54,395 bases of DNA from NCBI GenBank assembly GCA_028066335.1, contig JALCBQ010000005.1, positions 1 to 54,395 on the forward strand, read 5' to 3'. The stretch's first letter is position 1. Each line of letters starts with the position of its first letter. Both the position numbers and the translations under genes were made by a program. Positions 38,488-46,963 of the stretch are shown piece by piece. The notes under the pieces are model-generated. The model was not told where the DNA came from. It saw only the letters and a list, made by a program, of their open reading frames with translations, and did no database searches. Source of the stretch: Pirellulaceae bacterium. Lineage in GTDB: Bacteria > Planctomycetota > Planctomycetia > Pirellulales > Pirellulaceae.

Positions 38488-38814
38488 GTGTCGACTGCCA
38501 CCCGCGAAATTATTCGCATCCGAATGGAAGCCTATGATTATGCCATTTTGGATCAAAGTGCACAAGAAATCGTAGAGACTGTCAAGCGGACCCACTCCGA
38601 AGTTCACGGCCCGATCCCATTGCCGACCCGTATTGAAAAATATACCGTCCTTTCGGGTCCCCACGTAAACAAGAAGGCACGAAAGCAGTTCGAAATTCGA
38701 ACCCATCGGCGCCTCCTTGATATCGTTCAAGCGACTGCCAAAACGATTGAAGCCCTCAATAAGCTGAACCTTCCCGCTGGTGTTGATATTCGAATCAAGG
38801 CATCTTCGAAGTAG
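38488..38814 (+). CDS. rpsJ: 30S ribosomal protein S10
   Basis: A 108-residue protein with GTG start at 38488 and ribosome site TAGGAG about 10 nt upstream. It contains [17 protein letters not shown] and the loop [14 protein letters not shown], then [10 protein letters not shown]10 lies in the 30S head and also works with NusB in antitermination. It opens the S10 operon. The last codons and stop are tandemly duplicated. Confidence 0.97.
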   Translation: MSTATREIIRIRMEAYDYAILDQSAQEIVETVKRTHSEVHGPIPLPTRIEKYTVLSGPHVNKKARKQFEIRTHRRLLDIVQATAKTIEALNKLNLPAGVDIRIKASSK

Positions 38815-38834
38815 TCAGATTCGAAGTAGTCAGA
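38805..38834. repeat. perfect tandem duplication, 15 bp x 2, spanning the rpsJ stop
   Basis: TTCGAAGTAGTCAGA is repeated head to tail. The first copy contains the last codons and TAG of rpsJ. The second puts another TAG in frame at 38827-38829. Confidence 0.95.
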
Positions 38835-38979
38835 AATAGTCACTTGAGGTAGAAAAGATTTTTGTCGGATTGTAAATGTTATACTTCCAGAGAGTTTCAG
38901 ATATTTGAACGGAAAGTCTGCGGGTAAGTTAGCTGCATAGCGGTTATACTCCTGCATTCAAGCACTAGGATACAAAGCG

Positions 38980-39696
38980 ATGGTTAAAGGGATACTCGGC
39001 CAGAAGGTCGGTATGACTCAGGTCTTCACAGAAGAAGGTAAGGCTGTGCCCGTTACGGTTGTACAGGCTGGTCCTTGTTCTGTTTTGCAAATAAAGACTC
39101 AAGACCGAGATGGTTACCAGGCGGTCCAACTCGGTTTCAAAGACAAACGTCGCCCTAGTGGAAGTGTTCGCTCGGCAGGTTCTCAAGCACGTAAAAGTGA
39201 ACGAGGTCATGTCGCTGCCATTAATAGTAAGCGATCCGCAGCGAGGAAAGCTCGAGGGATCGACCTCTTGCCAAAGCCGGAATGTGAGCCAAAACGCTTC
39301 ATTCGCGAGCTTCGTGGTGAAACCGAGGGCTACGAAGTTGGCCAGGAAATTGGTGTCTCTTCTCTCGCCGATGTCAAAAAAGTTGATGTCGTTGCAACGA
39401 GCCGTGGGCGTGGTTTTTCTGGTGTTATGAAACGACACAACTTTTCTGGTCAACGGGCAACTCACGGTGTTAAAAAATGTCACCGGCATGCTGGTGGTAC
39501 TGGTATGAGTGCCTCGCCAAGCCGACTCTTTAAGGGGGTTCGCATGGCTGGCCAATATGGAAATACGCGTACAACGGTTCGAAATCTGGAAATCGTTGGT
39601 ATCGATGAAGAGAAGCAGGTTCTCCTCGTTCGAGGAGCTATCCCTGGGCCTAACGGTGGCTATGTCGTCGTTAGTGAAACGAACATGAAGAAATAG
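38980..39696 (+). CDS. rplC: 50S ribosomal protein L3
   Basis: A 238-residue protein with MVKGILGQKVGMTQVF at the start and the central signature HNFSGQRATHGVKKCHRHAG, then GVRMAGQYGN. L3 reaches the peptidyl-transferase centre. The 333-nt space to rplD is filled with tandem repeats. Confidence 0.97.
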   Translation: MVKGILGQKVGMTQVFTEEGKAVPVTVVQAGPCSVLQIKTQDRDGYQAVQLGFKDKRRPSGSVRSAGSQARKSERGHVAAINSKRSAARKARGIDLLPKPECEPKRFIRELRGETEGYEVGQEIGVSSLADVKKVDVVATSRGRGFSGVMKRHNFSGQRATHGVKKCHRHAGGTGMSASPSRLFKGVRMAGQYGNTRTTVRNLEIVGIDEEKQVLLVRGAIPGPNGGYVVVSETNMKK

Positions 39697-39721
39697 GCTT
39701 AGAAATAAAGCTCCTTGTCCG

Positions 39722-39740
39722 AACACTGGTTGCCAGTGTT
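39722..39740 (+). promoter_or_regulatory. perfect hairpin after rplC
   Basis: AACACTGG-TTG-CCAGTGTT is an eight-pair stem 25 nt after the rplC stop, with a T6 run about 15 nt further on. It may end or process the transcript. Confidence 0.4.
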
Positions 39741-39760
39741 TGCTGGAGTCGTGTTTTTTG

Positions 39761-39802
39761 CTGAAGCAGTGTTTCTGAAGCAGTGTTTCTGAAGCAGTGT
39801 TT
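39761..39802. repeat. perfect tandem repeat, 14 bp x 3
   Basis: CTGAAGCAGTGTTT three times without gaps. Confidence 0.97.
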
Positions 39803-39828
39803 ATTGTAGCCGGGTTTATTGTAGCCGG
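39799..39828. repeat. perfect tandem repeat, 15 bp x 2
   Basis: GTTTATTGTAGCCGG twice. It shares its first four bases with the end of the preceding repeat array. Confidence 0.96.
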
Positions 39829-39849
39829 AATTACTGCCGAGCTGGGATT

Positions 39850-39875
39850 GCTGAAACTCGGTGCTGAAACTCGGT
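39850..39875. repeat. perfect tandem repeat, 13 bp x 2
   Basis: GCTGAAACTCGGT twice, followed by GCTGA, the start of a third copy. Confidence 0.95.
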
Positions 39876-39880
39876 GCTGA

Positions 39881-39940
39881 GGCACGGCCTTGAGGGGCAC
39901 GGCCTTGAGGGGCACGGCCTTGAGGGGCACGGCCTTGAGG
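39881..39940. repeat. perfect tandem repeat, 15 bp x 4
   Basis: GGCACGGCCTTGAGG four times without a mismatch. There are no spacers, so this is not a CRISPR array. Confidence 0.98.
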
Positions 39941-40029
39941 CTGCTTTTATTAACGATAAAATTTCAAAGAACTGTCGTATTGCTTTTGCAAATAGACAAC
40001 CAACAATATTATAGAAGAGTTTTTGTGAA

Positions 40030-40650
40030 ATGGGTTCGCTAGCTGTTTATAACTTGGAAGGTAAAGAGGTCGGAAATGTCGATGTCGACTCGACTGATTT
40101 CGCCGAGAGTGTCAACAAGCAGTTGTTACATGATGCCGTAGTGATGTATCAAAACAATCTGCGAAATGGCAATGCCAAGACAAAAAATCGTAGTGAAGTA
40201 GCAGGTTCGATGAAAAAACTCTATCGTCAAAAGGGGACGGGTAATGCCCGTGCTGGCACACGAAAGAGTGGTATTCGTCGTGGTGGTGGTCATATTTTTG
40301 CCATTCGCCCAAGAGACTATACCTATCGCATGCCACGCAAAATGCTCCAAAAAGCGACCCGCATGGCGATTGCTGCAAAGCTGCAATCCGACCAGGTAAC
40401 CGTTGTCGATACTATTTCGCTAAGTGCCCCTAGTACCAAGACATTAGCAACCGCCTTTGGAAAACTGGGTCTTGCCGGCAAAACGATACTCATTGCGACA
40501 GAGGGCGTTGATCGAAATACTTATAAAAGTGTTCGCAATATACCAGGCGTTGAGGTATTACCAGCCAGTGACCTTACCGCATATGCTTTGCTCAAGCCAC
40601 ATCGGGTTATTTTTGTCCAAGGTGCTCTTGAGGCCCTCAAGAAAGGCTGA
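40030..40650 (+). CDS. rplD: 50S ribosomal protein L4
   Basis: A 206-residue protein. The extended loop reads RSEVAGSMKKLYRQKGTGNA then RRGGGHIFAIRPRDY, the L4 signature that lines the exit tunnel. L4 represses the S10 operon in E. coli; no matching leader structure is evident here. Confidence 0.96.
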   Translation: MGSLAVYNLEGKEVGNVDVDSTDFAESVNKQLLHDAVVMYQNNLRNGNAKTKNRSEVAGSMKKLYRQKGTGNARAGTRKSGIRRGGGHIFAIRPRDYTYRMPRKMLQKATRMAIAAKLQSDQVTVVDTISLSAPSTKTLATAFGKLGLAGKTILIATEGVDRNTYKSVRNIPGVEVLPASDLTAYALLKPHRVIFVQGALEALKKG

Positions 40651-40664
40651 AGCCAGGATCCTCA

Positions 40665-40693
40665 ATTAACTTTTTAGATATTAACTTTTAGAC
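40665..40693. repeat. tandem duplication, 15/14 bp x 2
   Basis: ATTAACTTTTTAGAT is followed by ATTAACTTTTAGAC, in the rplD-rplW spacer. Confidence 0.75.
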
Positions 40694-40745
40694 TTAGCAA
40701 AAACAATTTCACACAACAAGTAGACTAACGCAAGCAGATAGCACT

Positions 40746-41069
40746 ATGTCGACCTTAACAAACAAATCTCGCTCCACGTCCGGGCTAAACCTCGAAGCTT
40801 ATCAGGTCGTCGTTCGCCCCGTTGTTACCGAGAAAAGTATCCAGCTGTCAGAAACGACGAATCAGTATACCTTTGAGGTTCATCCCCAGGCAGACAAGGT
40901 CGAAATCCGAAAGGCGATTGAGGAGCTTTTCGATGTTAAGGTTGAGCGAGTTTGTACGCAAACCCGTAAAGGGAAACCACGACGCTACAGAGCCCAGACT
41001 GGCCACACGCGAGCCTGGAAAAAAGCGATTGGTACCTTAAACGCCGATGACCGAATCAATCTTTTCTAG
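40746..41069 (+). CDS. rplW: 50S ribosomal protein L23
   Basis: A 107-residue protein with VRPVVTEKSIQLSE, YTFEVHPQADKVEIRKAIEELFDV and the basic loop RKGKPRRYRAQTGH. An N-terminal extension of about 15 polar residues precedes the conserved part. L23 sits at the tunnel exit and binds trigger factor and SRP. Confidence 0.95.
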   Translation: MSTLTNKSRSTSGLNLEAYQVVVRPVVTEKSIQLSETTNQYTFEVHPQADKVEIRKAIEELFDVKVERVCTQTRKGKPRRYRAQTGHTRAWKKAIGTLNADDRINLF

Positions 41070-41143
41070 GGAAAAGAGCCCTTTTGGCAAATATAAAGTA
41101 AAAACTAAATAACTCAACGAGAAATACTTAAGAGTACTAACCA

Positions 41144-42001
41144 ATGGGTATTCGCAAATACAAACCGACCTCCGCAGGGCGACGCAACGCATCTGTCAGT
41201 GACTTTGCCGAGTTGACTCCTGGTGCCAAGCCCGAAAAGAGCTTGCTCCGCCCTATTAAGAAGACGGGCGGCCGAAACAACCAGGGCAAAATTACTTCGC
41301 GACATCGTGGCGGTGGTCACAAGCGAATGTACCGTGTTATCGATTTCAAACGATCCAAAGACGGTATTTCGGCGAAAGTCCATTCGATCCAATATGATCC
41401 GAACCGTAGTGCCCGCATTGCTCTTCTTTTCTATAAAGATGGAGACAAACAATATATCATCGCACCTGTTGGCCTTAAGGTCGGCATGACTGTCGAGAGT
41501 GGCAAAGAAGCCCCTCCAGAAGTTGGCAATTGCCTTCCTTTGAGTTCGATACCTCTCGGCAGCACGATTCATAACGTCGAGCTACGGCCAGGTTCAGGTG
41601 GTGTTTTGTGCCGAAGTGCTGGCACAGAGGCGACCCTCATGGCCCGTGAGGCCGGATGGGCGCAGCTTTCGATGCCAAGTGGTGAAATTCGCCGTGTTCC
41701 TGTCGCTTGTCGAGCAACGCTTGGACGAGTCGGTAACCTTGACCATATGAACGTTGTTCTTGGTAAAGCAGGGCGTAAGCGTTGGCTCGGCCGTCGTCCA
41801 CATGTTCGTGGTACGGCGATGAATCCGGTCGACCATCCACATGGTGGTGGTGAAGGTAGAACAAAAGGTGGCCGTCATCCTGTGAGCCCGACTGGTAAAT
41901 CGGCCAAAGGTGGTTCGACCCGTCAACGACGTAAACCGTCGAACTCGGCGATCGTTCGTCGACGACGCTCACGACGTTACGGCCAGTTAAAACTAAAATA
42001 A
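41144..42001 (+). CDS. rplB: 50S ribosomal protein L2
   Basis: A 285-residue protein with a basic N-terminus ([17 protein letters not shown]), [19 protein letters not shown] and the signature [23 protein letters not shown] in its C-terminal part, which includes the conserved histidine near the peptidyl-transferase centre. The stop codon lies within an 11-bp tandem duplication. Confidence 0.98.
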   Translation: MGIRKYKPTSAGRRNASVSDFAELTPGAKPEKSLLRPIKKTGGRNNQGKITSRHRGGGHKRMYRVIDFKRSKDGISAKVHSIQYDPNRSARIALLFYKDGDKQYIIAPVGLKVGMTVESGKEAPPEVGNCLPLSSIPLGSTIHNVELRPGSGGVLCRSAGTEATLMAREAGWAQLSMPSGEIRRVPVACRATLGRVGNLDHMNVVLGKAGRKRWLGRRPHVRGTAMNPVDHPHGGGEGRTKGGRHPVSPTGKSAKGGSTRQRRKPSNSAIVRRRRSRRYGQLKLK

Positions 42002-42013
42002 CACTAAAATAGC
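41992..42013. repeat. tandem duplication, 11 bp x 2, spanning the rplB stop
   Basis: ACTAAAATAAC and ACTAAAATAGC lie head to tail. The first copy contains the TAA stop. A further in-frame TAA follows at 42005-42007. Confidence 0.8.
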
Positions 42014-42082
42014 AAAATGTGGCTCACCCTTGAGTCCAACCTGTACTGAATATTTCTTACTGCATAACTGACGAAAGATACA

Positions 42083-42355
42083 ATGGGACGCTCGCTGAAA
42101 AAAGGACCCTATGTCGATCCAAAGCTTTACATGAAAGTGCAAAAGCATGTCGAAAGTGGGGCAAAGACACCAATTAAGACTTGGGCCAGAGCCTGCACAA
42201 TTGTTCCGGAATTTATCGGTTATACGTTCGAAGTTCACAATGGCCGCGCCCACGTTAAGGTCCTTGTTTCCGAAGACATGGTAGGCCACAAGCTTGGCGA
42301 ATTTGCTCCGACCCGTACCTTTCGTGGTCACGCAGGTGCCAAAAAGAAAAAATAA
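42083..42355 (+). CDS. rpsS: 30S ribosomal protein S19
   Basis: A 90-residue protein starting [15 protein letters not shown], with [21 protein letters not shown] and a basic tail. It has the normal length and the conserved position between rplB and rplV. Confidence 0.97.
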   Translation: MGRSLKKGPYVDPKLYMKVQKHVESGAKTPIKTWARACTIVPEFIGYTFEVHNGRAHVKVLVSEDMVGHKLGEFAPTRTFRGHAGAKKKK

Positions 42356-42377
42356 CCACTTTATTGTCGTCAGCAGC

Positions 42378-42415
42378 TAGTTTGACAAGACACATGTAGT
42401 TTGACAAGATACATG
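42378..42415. repeat. tandem duplication, 19 bp x 2
   Basis: TAGTTTGACAAGACACATG is followed by the same 19 bases with one mismatch, in the rpsS-rplV spacer. Confidence 0.93.
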
Positions 42416-42488
42416 GCGATTTAGCCAATTACGATTTTAAATAGATATAAACTGAAATTTTGATAGATAGCATTGACTGAGGCTTATT

Positions 42489-42842
42489 ATGGCGTTTCAT
42501 GCAAAACACAGCTATGCCCGAGTCGGCTGCCGCAAGGTACGGCCAATGGCAGATTTGATTCGTGGCGAATTTGTCGACGACGCCTTGAATATTTTGCGTT
42601 ATCAGCCCAATCGAGGAGCTCGCCTTCTTGAGGGTGTTATTAAAAGTGCTCTTGGAAATGCCCAAGACCCCGATCAAAACCAAGGTGAGATTGCTCATCC
42701 TTCGCAGTTGATCGTTTCTGAAGTTCGTGTCGATGGAGGACCGATGATGAAACGAATACGACCACGTGCTCGTGGTATGGCGTTTGGGATTAAAAAGCGG
42801 TCTTCGCATATATCCGTTACGTTGAAGGCACCGACTTCCTAG
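42489..42842 (+). CDS. rplV: 50S ribosomal protein L22
   Basis: A 117-residue protein with SYARVGCRKVRPMADLIRG at the start and the tunnel-wall hairpin PMMKRIRPRARGMAFGIKKR near the end. Position and length are standard. Confidence 0.96.
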   Translation: MAFHAKHSYARVGCRKVRPMADLIRGEFVDDALNILRYQPNRGARLLEGVIKSALGNAQDPDQNQGEIAHPSQLIVSEVRVDGGPMMKRIRPRARGMAFGIKKRSSHISVTLKAPTS

Positions 42843-42925
42843 GCTTTTGCCTTTGGCTGTTTTGTTTTCTCGGTAGAAATGTTGAGAACTTTAGACAGAT
42901 TTAAATAACAGACAGAAGTTCAGAT

Positions 42926-43639
42926 ATGGGACAAAAAGTACATCCAACCAGCTTTCGAACAGGGGTTACTCTCGGCTGGAAAAGTCGCTGGTATGCCTCC
43001 AAGCAAGAGTTTGCCGACCTCCTGTTGGAAGACAGGAAAATTCGAAAGTTCATAAAGGAACATCCTGACAAGCCACAATACCGAAACGCCGGCATTTCAA
43101 AGATTGAGATTGAGCGGACTCGCGACGAGGTCAAAGTCGTCTTGTTCGTGGCTCGCCCAGGACTAATTATTGGTAAAAAGGGTCAAGAGGTTGAGGTCTT
43201 GCAGGCCGACATTCAAAACCTCATTGGTCGACATGTAAATTTAAAAGTTGAAGAAGTTACCAAACCAGAACTACAGGGTCAGCTTGTCGCCGAAGATATT
43301 GCCCAACAACTCGCTCGCCGTGCCAGTTTTCGCCGCACGATGAAAAAGTCGATGGAGCAAGCGATGGAGGCAGGAGCGAAGGGCATTAGGGTTCAGCTTT
43401 CGGGACGTTTGGGGGGGGCTGAAATGGCTCGCCGTGAGAAACAGAGCGAAGGCTCGGTCCCTATGAGTACACTCCGTGCTGACATCGACTATGGGTTTGC
43501 TGAATCCCAAACTCCGCAAGGAAACATTGGTGTTCAGGTTTGGATTAATCGTGGTATGTTTGAAGGAGACGGCACCAATGGCACTAATGCCGAAGAGAGT
43601 CAAGCACAGAAAAAGCCAAAGAGGTCGTATAAAAGGTAA
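42926..43639 (+). CDS. rpsC: 30S ribosomal protein S3
   Basis: A 237-residue protein starting MGQKVHPTSFRTGVTLGW, with KH motif RPGLIIGKKGQEVE and the C-terminal domain ending LRADIDYGFAESQTPQGNIGVQVWI in two parts. The last about 20 residues are a polar tail (after NRGMFEGDG) encoded in the stretch that overlaps rplP by 62 nt. Confidence 0.97.
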   Translation: MGQKVHPTSFRTGVTLGWKSRWYASKQEFADLLLEDRKIRKFIKEHPDKPQYRNAGISKIEIERTRDEVKVVLFVARPGLIIGKKGQEVEVLQADIQNLIGRHVNLKVEEVTKPELQGQLVAEDIAQQLARRASFRRTMKKSMEQAMEAGAKGIRVQLSGRLGGAEMARREKQSEGSVPMSTLRADIDYGFAESQTPQGNIGVQVWINRGMFEGDGTNGTNAEESQAQKKPKRSYKR

Positions 43640-43994
43640 CGCGACCCGCGGTAACCGAGTTGTCTTTGGTGACTATGGCCTCCAAAGCCTCGACTCGGGT
43701 TGGGTAAAAGCACAAACGATCGAAGCTGGTCGTATTGCTGCCCAACAGTATGTCCGTGGTATTGGGAAACTATACATTCGTATTTTTCCTGACAAATCAG
43801 TTACCTCTACTCCTCTTGAAACTCGTATGGGTAAAGGGAAGGGCGAACCCGATTTCTGGGTAGCCGTTGTCAAACCTGGTACGATCCTTTACGAGCTTAA
43901 AGATGTTACTGAAGAGCAAGCGCGAGTTTGCTTTGCCCGCCTGGCCCATAAAATGCCAGTGAAGACCCGCTTGGTAAAGCGACTTCCTGACTGA
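43578..43994 (+). CDS. rplP: 50S ribosomal protein L16
   Basis: From ATG 43578 the protein has 138 residues, the usual length, beginning MALMPKRVKHRKSQRGR. ATG 43587 is an alternative. The signature RGIGKLYIRIFPDKSVT and MGKGKGEPDFWVAVVKPG are clear. The start lies inside rpsC, in another frame, so the two genes are probably translationally coupled. Confidence 0.96.
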   Translation: MALMPKRVKHRKSQRGRIKGNATRGNRVVFGDYGLQSLDSGWVKAQTIEAGRIAAQQYVRGIGKLYIRIFPDKSVTSTPLETRMGKGKGEPDFWVAVVKPGTILYELKDVTEEQARVCFARLAHKMPVKTRLVKRLPD

Positions 43995-44019
43995 TTGGTT
44001 CGTGTGAGGACATGCCTTT

Positions 44020-44075
44020 ATTCGTGAGCGACCCCTTTATACGTCAGCGACTGAGCATACGTGAGCGACTGAGGT
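44020..44075. repeat. degenerate tandem repeat, about 18 bp x 3
   Basis: Three related units around the core CGTGAGCGAC; the second and third (TACGTCAGCGACTGAGCA and TACGTGAGCGACTGAGGT) are closest. They lie in the 293-nt rplP-rpmC spacer, which holds no gene. Confidence 0.7.
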
Positions 44076-44147
44076 AGCGAAGAGCCTTAAAGGGACCTTC
44101 CTTTGGAGCTGTCGTTCTTAAAAACCTTGTTTTACAACACACCCAAA

Positions 44148-44183
44148 CAGACGAACAGAGACTCGCAGACGAATAGAGCCTCG
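44148..44183. repeat. tandem duplication, 18 bp x 2
   Basis: CAGACGAACAGAGACTCG is followed by CAGACGAATAGAGCCTCG, two mismatches. Confidence 0.85.
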
Positions 44184-44287
44184 CAAAGTGTATTTGAAGC
44201 CAAAAAATATTTTAAAACTGACTTTGTTTGTAGAAAGAAACTTTCTTAACCGCAAATTAAAGTCAACTGCATAGAGTTAGATATATC

Positions 44288-44521
44288 ATGAAAATATCCG
44301 AATTGCGTGAAATGAGCGACGAACAACTCGCCATTACGTTAAGGGAGACGATCTCTCAGCTTTTTAAGCTGCGAGTTCAGGCGGCGACCGAACGAGTCGA
44401 CGCGCCCAATATGTTGCGTCTTTACCGGCGTACCATTGCACGTATTAAGACACTGCAGCGTGAACGTGTACTCGCGGCAGCCCCTTCTGTCGCCGATTCC
44501 GATGTTACTGCCTCAGCCTAA
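44288..44521 (+). CDS. rpmC: 50S ribosomal protein L29
   Basis: A 77-residue helical protein starting MKISELREMSDEQL, with ETISQLFKLRVQAAT and RLYRRTIARIKTL, the L29 pattern. A short Ala/Val/Ser tail follows. It is preceded by an unusually long spacer from rplP. Confidence 0.93.
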   Translation: MKISELREMSDEQLAITLRETISQLFKLRVQAATERVDAPNMLRLYRRTIARIKTLQRERVLAAAPSVADSDVTASA

Positions 44522-44599
44522 AACCGCCCCTTTGCGAGTGCCCATTCCCCTTCGTCCTCCTCAATAGATTCCTTCACAAATTTTAGAGTTTGATTTCCA

Positions 44600-44920
44600 A
44601 TGCCAAAAAAGGTTGCAATCGGAGTTGTCAGAAGCGACAAAATGGATAAGACCTGTGTCGTTGAGATTCCACGTCGGCTAAAACATCCGAAATATGGAAA
44701 GTATATTCGACGCAAAACACTTTGCCACGTTCACGACGAAAACAACGAATCTCGTAAAGGAGATACCGTTGAAATCGTTGAGGCGAACCCTCGTTCAAAA
44801 ACAAAGCGATGGGATCTCGTCCGTATTGTTGAAAAGAGTCGCCTTGTCGACCTGGCCGCACTACGTGCAGCTCGCTCGGAAGAGGCCCAAGAGGAGACCA
44901 ATGAAAGTGATGCTTCCTAG
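44600..44920 (+). CDS. rpsQ: 30S ribosomal protein S17
   Basis: A 106-residue protein with [19 protein letters not shown] and [20 protein letters not shown], an OB fold binding 16S rRNA. The C-terminal about 20 residues are acidic and extend beyond the usual end. Confidence 0.95.
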   Translation: MPKKVAIGVVRSDKMDKTCVVEIPRRLKHPKYGKYIRRKTLCHVHDENNESRKGDTVEIVEANPRSKTKRWDLVRIVEKSRLVDLAALRAARSEEAQEETNESDAS

Positions 44921-45030
44921 GTTTACCTCACTTTGTCCACCTCAATGTTAAGGTAATGAGGCAAGCATAATGAGGGTCGAGTGCAACCTCTTCTTGCTCC
45001 TTAACGACTATTTTGCCAAGCACTAACCAA

Positions 45031-45058
45031 GAATTAATACTAGCGAATTAACATTAGC
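45031..45058. repeat. tandem duplication, 14 bp x 2
   Basis: GAATTAATACTAGC and GAATTAACATTAGC, two mismatches, in the rpsQ-rplN spacer. Confidence 0.65.
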
Positions 45059-45096
45059 CAAGCAGATTTTTTGCGATAAGTTAACAGGCATAAACG

Positions 45097-45462
45097 ATGA
45101 TTCAACAAGAAAGCAGACTCCAGGTAGCCGATAACACTGGTGCAAAAGAAGTAATGTGCATCAAGGTGCTTGGTGGATCCCGTCGACGCTTTGCCGGCCT
45201 TGGCGACATTATTGTCTGCTCCGTTAAAAGTGTCAGCGCCGGAAGCGACCTTAAGGGCAAGATCGTTAAGGGTGTTATTGTTCGTACCCGGCAGGCAACC
45301 CGCCGCCCCGACGGCAGCTATATCCGATTCGACAGTAACGCTATCGTTCTAGTCGACAAAGATGGCAACCCATCGGGAACACGTGTTTTTGGTGCCGTTG
45401 CTCGTGAATTACGTGATCACAAATTTACTAAAATTGTTAGCCTCGCCAATGAGGTCTTATAA
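45097..45462 (+). CDS. rplN: 50S ribosomal protein L14
   Basis: A 121-residue protein starting [19 protein letters not shown], with [17 protein letters not shown] and [20 protein letters not shown]. rplX begins at the very next base after its stop, the tightest junction in the cluster. Confidence 0.98.
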   Translation: MIQQESRLQVADNTGAKEVMCIKVLGGSRRRFAGLGDIIVCSVKSVSAGSDLKGKIVKGVIVRTRQATRRPDGSYIRFDSNAIVLVDKDGNPSGTRVFGAVARELRDHKFTKIVSLANEVL

Positions 45463-45795
45463 ATGCATTTAAAAACCGAAGATACCGTTGAAGTCATTGC
45501 AGGTGCCGATAAAAGTACCCGTGGCAAAATCATCCTCATTGACCGCCCTGCTGGTAAGGTTTTGGTCGAAGGTGTCAACCGTGTCCGCAAGCACGTTCGA
45601 CGTAGTCAAAAACATCCACAAGGTGGACGCCTTTCCAAAGAGATGCCCATTAGCATTTCGAATGTCCTCCTTGTTTGTCCTTCATGTGGCCAACCTACAC
45701 GTACCGGTGTACGCATCGAAAAAGATGGTTCAAAAAACCGGTTCTGCAAGAAATGTGGGTCGGCGATCGGTTTGATTTCATCCGCAAAAAGATAA
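45463..45795 (+). CDS. rplX: 50S ribosomal protein L24
   Basis: A 110-residue protein with the KOW motif DTVEVIAGADKSTRGKIILI and NRVRKHVRRSQKHPQGG. The C-terminus carries two Cys pairs (CPSCG and CKKCG), a zinc-ribbon-like end found in some L24 proteins. Confidence 0.95.
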   Translation: MHLKTEDTVEVIAGADKSTRGKIILIDRPAGKVLVEGVNRVRKHVRRSQKHPQGGRLSKEMPISISNVLLVCPSCGQPTRTGVRIEKDGSKNRFCKKCGSAIGLISSAKR

Positions 45796-45830
45796 TTTGG
45801 TCCAGGCCCCATTCTCTTGGCAATTTTGCT

Positions 45831-45868
45831 CCGACGATTTTATTAACGACAATTTTATTAACGACAAT
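45831..45868. repeat. tandem repeat, 15 bp x 2.5
   Basis: CCGACGATTTTATTA, ACGACAATTTTATTA and a partial ACGACAAT, in the rplX-rplE spacer. Confidence 0.85.
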
Positions 45869-45927
45869 GGGGACTAAGTTTTTACCTTTTACTAAACTAT
45901 CCGTATAGAAACCGGCTAGTAAAAATC

Positions 45928-46488
45928 ATGATACCAAGACTACAAGAAAAATATTTTAACGAAATTCGTCCCGAGCTTTCAAAGGAGCTCGGCATTAAGA
46001 ATGTTCACGCTCTTCCCCGCCTTGAAAAAATCGTCCTTAATATGGGTGTCGGCTCGGCCGTTATAGACAAGAAGAATCTTGAAACAGCTGTTGACGCTCT
46101 CACGACCATTGCAGGCCAAAAGCCTTTGATTACCCGAGCACGCAAGTCGATTGCTAACTTTCGCCTTCGTGAAGGGGTTGCAATCGGTTGCAAAGCGACC
46201 CTGCGACAACAACGGATGTACGAATTCCTCGATCGGCTTGTTGCGATTGTTCTCCCCCGTGTACGTGACTTTCGTGGCATTAGCCCAAAGGCATTTGACG
46301 GGAACGGGAACTACAGCCTTGGCCTCGTCGAACAACTCGTTTTTCCTGAACTCAACCCCGACAAATTCACCAAGCCGCAAGGCTTGAACATTTCTATTGT
46401 AACAACGGCAACAACGAATGAGGCTGCCTACACGTTACTTAAGAAATTTGGCCTCCCTTTTCGTGAGAAAAGTAAGAGCGCCGCATAA
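45928..46488 (+). CDS. rplE: 50S ribosomal protein L5
   Basis: A 186-residue protein with [31 protein letters not shown] and [20 protein letters not shown]5 binds 5S rRNA and contacts S13. rpsH follows after only 79 nt; the S14 gene that usually intervenes is absent. Confidence 0.98.
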   Translation: MIPRLQEKYFNEIRPELSKELGIKNVHALPRLEKIVLNMGVGSAVIDKKNLETAVDALTTIAGQKPLITRARKSIANFRLREGVAIGCKATLRQQRMYEFLDRLVAIVLPRVRDFRGISPKAFDGNGNYSLGLVEQLVFPELNPDKFTKPQGLNISIVTTATTNEAAYTLLKKFGLPFREKSKSAA

Positions 46489-46567
46489 CTTATAGTCTAT
46501 TTTTTTCCTGTCCGACTGATTACTAAGCACTCTTTATTAGTGAACTGGTAAAAGGAACCGCACAACG

Positions 46568-46963
46568 ATGATGACAGACCCCCTTGCCGACATGCTTACG
46601 CGTATTCGTAACGCTGTTCGTGTCGAGCATCCTTATGTCCTAATGCCCCTCTCCAAAGTCAAACGTGGTATCGCCGAGGTACTCAAACGTGAAGGGTATA
46701 TTTGGGATTATTCCGTTGTCGAGAAATCTCCTGTCAACGAACTTTCCATCGAACTAAAGTATGGCCCTAACGGTGAACGGGTTATTCAAAATATCAAACG
46801 TGTTAGCAAGCCTGGCTGCCGTGTTTATCGAAGAGCACGCGATCTAAGGCCGGTCCTCAATGGACTAGGTATTAGTATCGTCAGTACAAGCCAGGGGGTC
46901 GTTAGTGACCGTGAAGCACGCCAAAAAAACCTAGGTGGTGAAGTCATCTGTAAGCTCTGGTAG
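46568..46963 (+). CDS. rpsH: 30S ribosomal protein S8
   Basis: A 131-residue protein starting MMTDPLADMLTRIRNAVR (the second Met at 46571 is possible), with GLGISIVSTSQGVVSDREAR at the end, the S8 signature. Its last codons and stop are duplicated in tandem. Confidence 0.97.
   Translation: MMTDPLADMLTRIRNAVRVEHPYVLMPLSKVKRGIAEVLKREGYIWDYSVVEKSPVNELSIELKYGPNGERVIQNIKRVSKPGCRVYRRARDLRPVLNGLGISIVSTSQGVVSDREARQKNLGGEVICKLW

Larger units (their letters stand above)
39697..40029. other. rplC-rplD spacer dominated by tandem repeats
   Basis: No gene is seen. One hairpin and four adjacent tandem repeat families (listed separately) occupy 39722-39940. The remaining 90 bases are AT-rich leader. Confidence 0.8.

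Noticed and set aside
38965-39930. 321-codon minus-strand frame covering rplC and the repeat arrays
   Set aside because: It is antisense to the L3 gene and extended by translating the tandem repeats, giving repeated VPLKA units without independent support.
39881-39940. CRISPR-like regular repeat array
   Set aside because: The 15-bp units are directly adjacent with no spacers and no cas genes are near; it is a simple tandem repeat.
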